From: Teratosphaeria epicoccoides
Lineage: Eukaryota; Ascomycota; Dothideomycetes; Mycosphaerellales; Teratosphaeriaceae
Length of the DNA: 34,671 nucleotides
Direction: 5' to 3'
NCBI GenBank assembly: GCA_021401465.1
Contig: JADDMT010000216.1
Location: 1 to 34,671, forward strand
Each line of letters begins with the position of its first letter. The stretch's first letter is position 1. Under the pieces are notes generated by a model. It ran no database searches. It saw only the letters and a list, made by a program, of their open reading frames with translations, and was not told the DNA's origin. The position numbers and the translations under genes were made by a program. Positions 32,401 to 34,671 of the stretch are shown here, one piece after another.

Positions 32401-34414
32401 CGTTCCTTTGCGCCTTGTAGAGGTAGTCTCGAAGTGTTTCGAGCTACGATTCCGACATAGGGTACAGAGGTCGATGCGGAGGATTGTAACCCTCCTTAAG
32501 GTTAATCGCATGTTCCGCGTCTAGGGCCTAGGCATAGGCCGCAGCCTCTGCGTCGAAAATATCGGCGTATTCCTCTAACTCAGGCGGAAGGGTAACGTTT
32601 TCCTTGACGTTCTGTATGCGGACCGCATACACGCATTAGACCTTCTTCATGTCCTTGTAGAAGCTGTGTACGTCACGCATCTGTACTGCAGGAACTTCGC
32701 CTATAGAGCCGTAGAACTAGTTGTTAGTAGCTCTATTAACAACGACTCCCTGCTTGTAGCGCTAAGGGCGGCCGAGCAGGAGCTCCTTATCAGGAACGTC
32801 TTCGGCGTAGAAGACTTCGTTAGTCTCGCGCACTTCTCCTAAGGAGTCCGCGAGTTAGAGGCGCACGTTGTACGCGCCTTAAGCCGCTACGCCTTCGCCC
32901 CGAAAAGACTTCATGGTAGGCAGCAGGGCTCCTAGGATCGGCTTCAAACCGAGCCGTACGATTACCCTCTAGGGTATCACGTTAACCTCCGCAAGGTCAT
33001 CTAACATACAGTCTACTAGCTCGAGCGAGCCATTAACTCGGACCGCGCCAGATAGGCGCCAGGCAGGCCACGAGTCTACACTATTGGTAACAGACAGCTT
33101 AGATACCCGCGGTAGCCATTCGGTTGTCTTAGGCTTGTCCTTCTTTCGCCTCCCCTCTAGGGAGGTTTCAGACACCTTGCTTACCTTCTTCCTATCGCTT
33201 CGTTTAGGACAGCAAGCCGCCTAGTAGTCCCTCGCTCCACAGATGTAGTAGTTACTCGGAGGCTTCTCGCTACCGTCTTTTAGCTCGGAGGGCTTGCTCC
33301 TCCGGAATGAACTACCGCGTTAGACGTGACCCCTAGGGCGCTTGTGATAGCGGCCCTTCGGTAGGTCCTCGGGGCTTAGACGCTTATTGTCCTTACCGCC
33401 CGATTTTCCATTTCGCTTCAAGGTGATTTCCATACATGTCGCAAGGGACACGAGGTCTTGCCGAGTTGTCGGAAGTTCATGAAAAGTCATGATTGTGTTC
33501 TGAAGATTGTCATTGAGTTTGACGAGCAAGTGCCGCATGCGTTACGTCTCGGTATAGGGTGGCATCTGTCCCTCAAGCGTGGCGAGATAGGTTGCGAAGC
33601 TAGAGGTTATTTGTCCCTTCCCCTGCTTAGCCTTCTCGTACTCGACAGACATAGTAAGGGCGCGATTCCCCGGATCCTTGACCTGGTCGACACAGAACTA
33701 GCGAAAGTCCGCCTATGTATACGTTCTGTCATAGACCCGCATAAGGTCATACCGCTCATGCTAATTGTTGCGAGGTTCCTTATCCTCTTCGAGCCACATC
33801 ACACTAAAGGCGACTCGTTCGCCCTCTGTAGAATATCCGCGTAGGTTAAGCATGAAAACTGCCTCACACGCCTGCAAGAAAGTTCGAGCCTCCTTTAAGG
33901 TGTCTCCCTTAAACGGCTTCGGGTTACATGCGTTACGACTACCTCCTAGTTAGCCTACTATGGCCCTGAATTCAGGCACTAAGTTCGCAGGCACACGCAG
34001 AGGGTCTGCGCCTCCTAGTAAGTTGTCTTTGCGGGTCCCTAGCGTGAAATCTCGCTAGATTTCTTCGTCCGCTAGTTCGTTAGTACTGCTCATGGCGACG
34101 TCTTCGTCGTCCTCGCCGTTGTCGCTGCTAGGAGCGGTGCGGCTCCGGCTCTAGTTCGCAAGGCGGTTCGCGACCTAATCGACAATCATGGCTACGAGGG
34201 CCGGGTCGATAGTCGGGGTTAGCTGCGGTCCCTGTGCGGGGGGTCTATTGCCTAGTCCGCCGCGTAATTGTCCTCTAGCGGAACCGTCGCTCGATGCAGT
34301 GTCGCTCGCAGCGGTTACTTCTGCGGGCTAGTTACTCGGGCTAGCTTCGCCATCGCGGGCGCTCGGGATGGCGCTCGCTACGCGTTAGTTGCGAGTTCGT
34401 AGTGCTCTAGACAT
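29450..34414 (-). pseudogene. BC chromovirus gag-pol polyprotein
   Basis: One continuous frame of 1654 codons from the ATG at 34414 to TAA at 29450-29452, without indels but with many TAG/TAA codons. Order: gag (capsid-like LRVPANLVPEF, KPFKGDTLKEARTFL), a damaged zinc knuckle near residue 388 (ICGARD, Cys/His turned to Tyr), and protease near 465 (ELVDCMLDD). RT has intact YLDDILVYSDSKEEH near 796. Then RNase H. Integrase has the HHCC region near 1240 (SC-stop-TCQISK), LTIDFITDLP near 1288, LSDRGSVFTS near 1350 and TDGQTKRMNQTLEQYLR. The chromodomain spans about 1575-1632 (EVEGIKDS, HYLVK-stop-KGY). Gag-pol in a single frame is common in Tf1/sushi-type chromoviruses. The start was chosen as the first ATG after the 5' LTR, 49 bases downstream. 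Confidence 0.93.
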
Positions 34415-34451
34415 ATCGTAGTATTCTCTGCTAGACTGCAAAGCAGGGGGG

Positions 34452-34460
34452 AGAAAGCAG
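34452..34460 (-). promoter_or_regulatory. Candidate self-priming site of the BC element
   Basis: Minus strand CTGCTTTCT, starting 3 nt after the 5' LTR, is complementary to AGAAAGCAG in the LTR (34549-34557). That LTR stretch lies about 30 nt downstream of a TATAAG on the minus strand (near 34588), where transcription should begin. This is the Tf1-like layout, not a tRNA site ending in TGG. Confidence 0.6.
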
Positions 34461-34463
34461 AAC

Positions 34464-34671
34464 TGATATAGATGTATGTGCTATATGATATGAAAATATC
34501 TCGTAGTGTAGCAGAGTAATCCGACCTTTTAGTAGGTACAAGACAGCGCTGCTTTCTGCTTATCGCAGAGGTAGCGCTAAGGGTACTTATAACCCCTGAC
34601 GCTCCTTAATTAGGGAAAGCATGTCCGAGCCTAACCCCGTAGGGGTACCGTAGGGTTAGCGACGTAGGGGC
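34464..34671 (-). mobile_element. 5' LTR (C) of the BC chromovirus, cut by window edge
   Basis: The first 208 bp, from TGATATAG, match 26655-26862 with seven transitions and no gaps. On the minus strand it lies upstream of gag. A TATAAG box and the start of the presumed transcript are visible. The rest of element G's pol is expected beyond the right edge. Confidence 0.93.

Noticed and set aside
33458..33953. Plus-strand open frames opposite BC gag
   Set aside because: Antisense shadows of a clear gag frame, with no promoter or motif.
1..34671. Alternative genetic code reading TAG/TAA as Gln
   Set aside because: Stops also fall at conserved Trp positions (KEGEEW, chromodomain Trp), at some Arg positions and occasionally as TGA, which RIP explains and a Gln code does not.

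Overview
The window looks like a repeat island of a filamentous ascomycete (Pezizomycotina). I see no ordinary host gene. Almost everything reads as mobile-element protein broken by in-frame TAG/TAA codons. The lost codons are CAG, CAA or TGG, e.g. the Trp of RT motif KEGEEW and of the chromodomains. TpA is in excess and CpA/TpG are scarce. Together this is the signature of repeat-induced point mutation (RIP). Short introns with GTATGT/GTAAGT donors and CTAAC branch sites also point to a filamentous fungus.

Layout. 1-240: LTR of a chromovirus family (called BC here). 241-521 plus 9821-~13690: one Ty3/gypsy element (J, minus strand), split between integrase and chromodomain by a 9.3-kb insert at 522-9818. 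The insert has GATA-rich inverted ends and a TA duplication. It carries two degraded histone H3-like genes (minus), an unassigned multi-exon gene with a small self-priming LTR element (TRIM) in its intron, a hAT transposase gene, and an 11-bp motif scattered through introns and spacers. ~13690-13767 and 21465-23346: the two sides of a Ty1/copia element (minus strand), split by a 7.7-kb inverted composite (13768-21464). The composite consists of two copies of a chromovirus (family H) fused head to head, with LTRs at both outer ends and a TCTT duplication. A solo LTR of the same family sits inside its left arm. 23347-26654: 5' LTR, gag and start of pol of another H-family element (G, plus strand), broken inside RT by the BC element. 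26655-34671: the BC element (minus strand), with LTR, one 1654-codon gag-pol frame, and a separate antisense gene with its own TATA box between pol and the 3' LTR.

How it fits together. The order of insertion can be read from nesting: copia, then the composite and G, then BC within G; J, then the 9.3-kb insert, then the TRIM within the insert. Three LTR families (TRIM, G/H, BC) have a primer site complementary to a stretch of their own LTR, as in Tf1-type self-priming. The most unusual items are the histone H3-like genes carried by a mobile insert, the antisense cysteine-cluster gene of BC, and the inverted composite that integrated with two U5 ends.

All protein calls are by eye from translated motifs; no database search was run.
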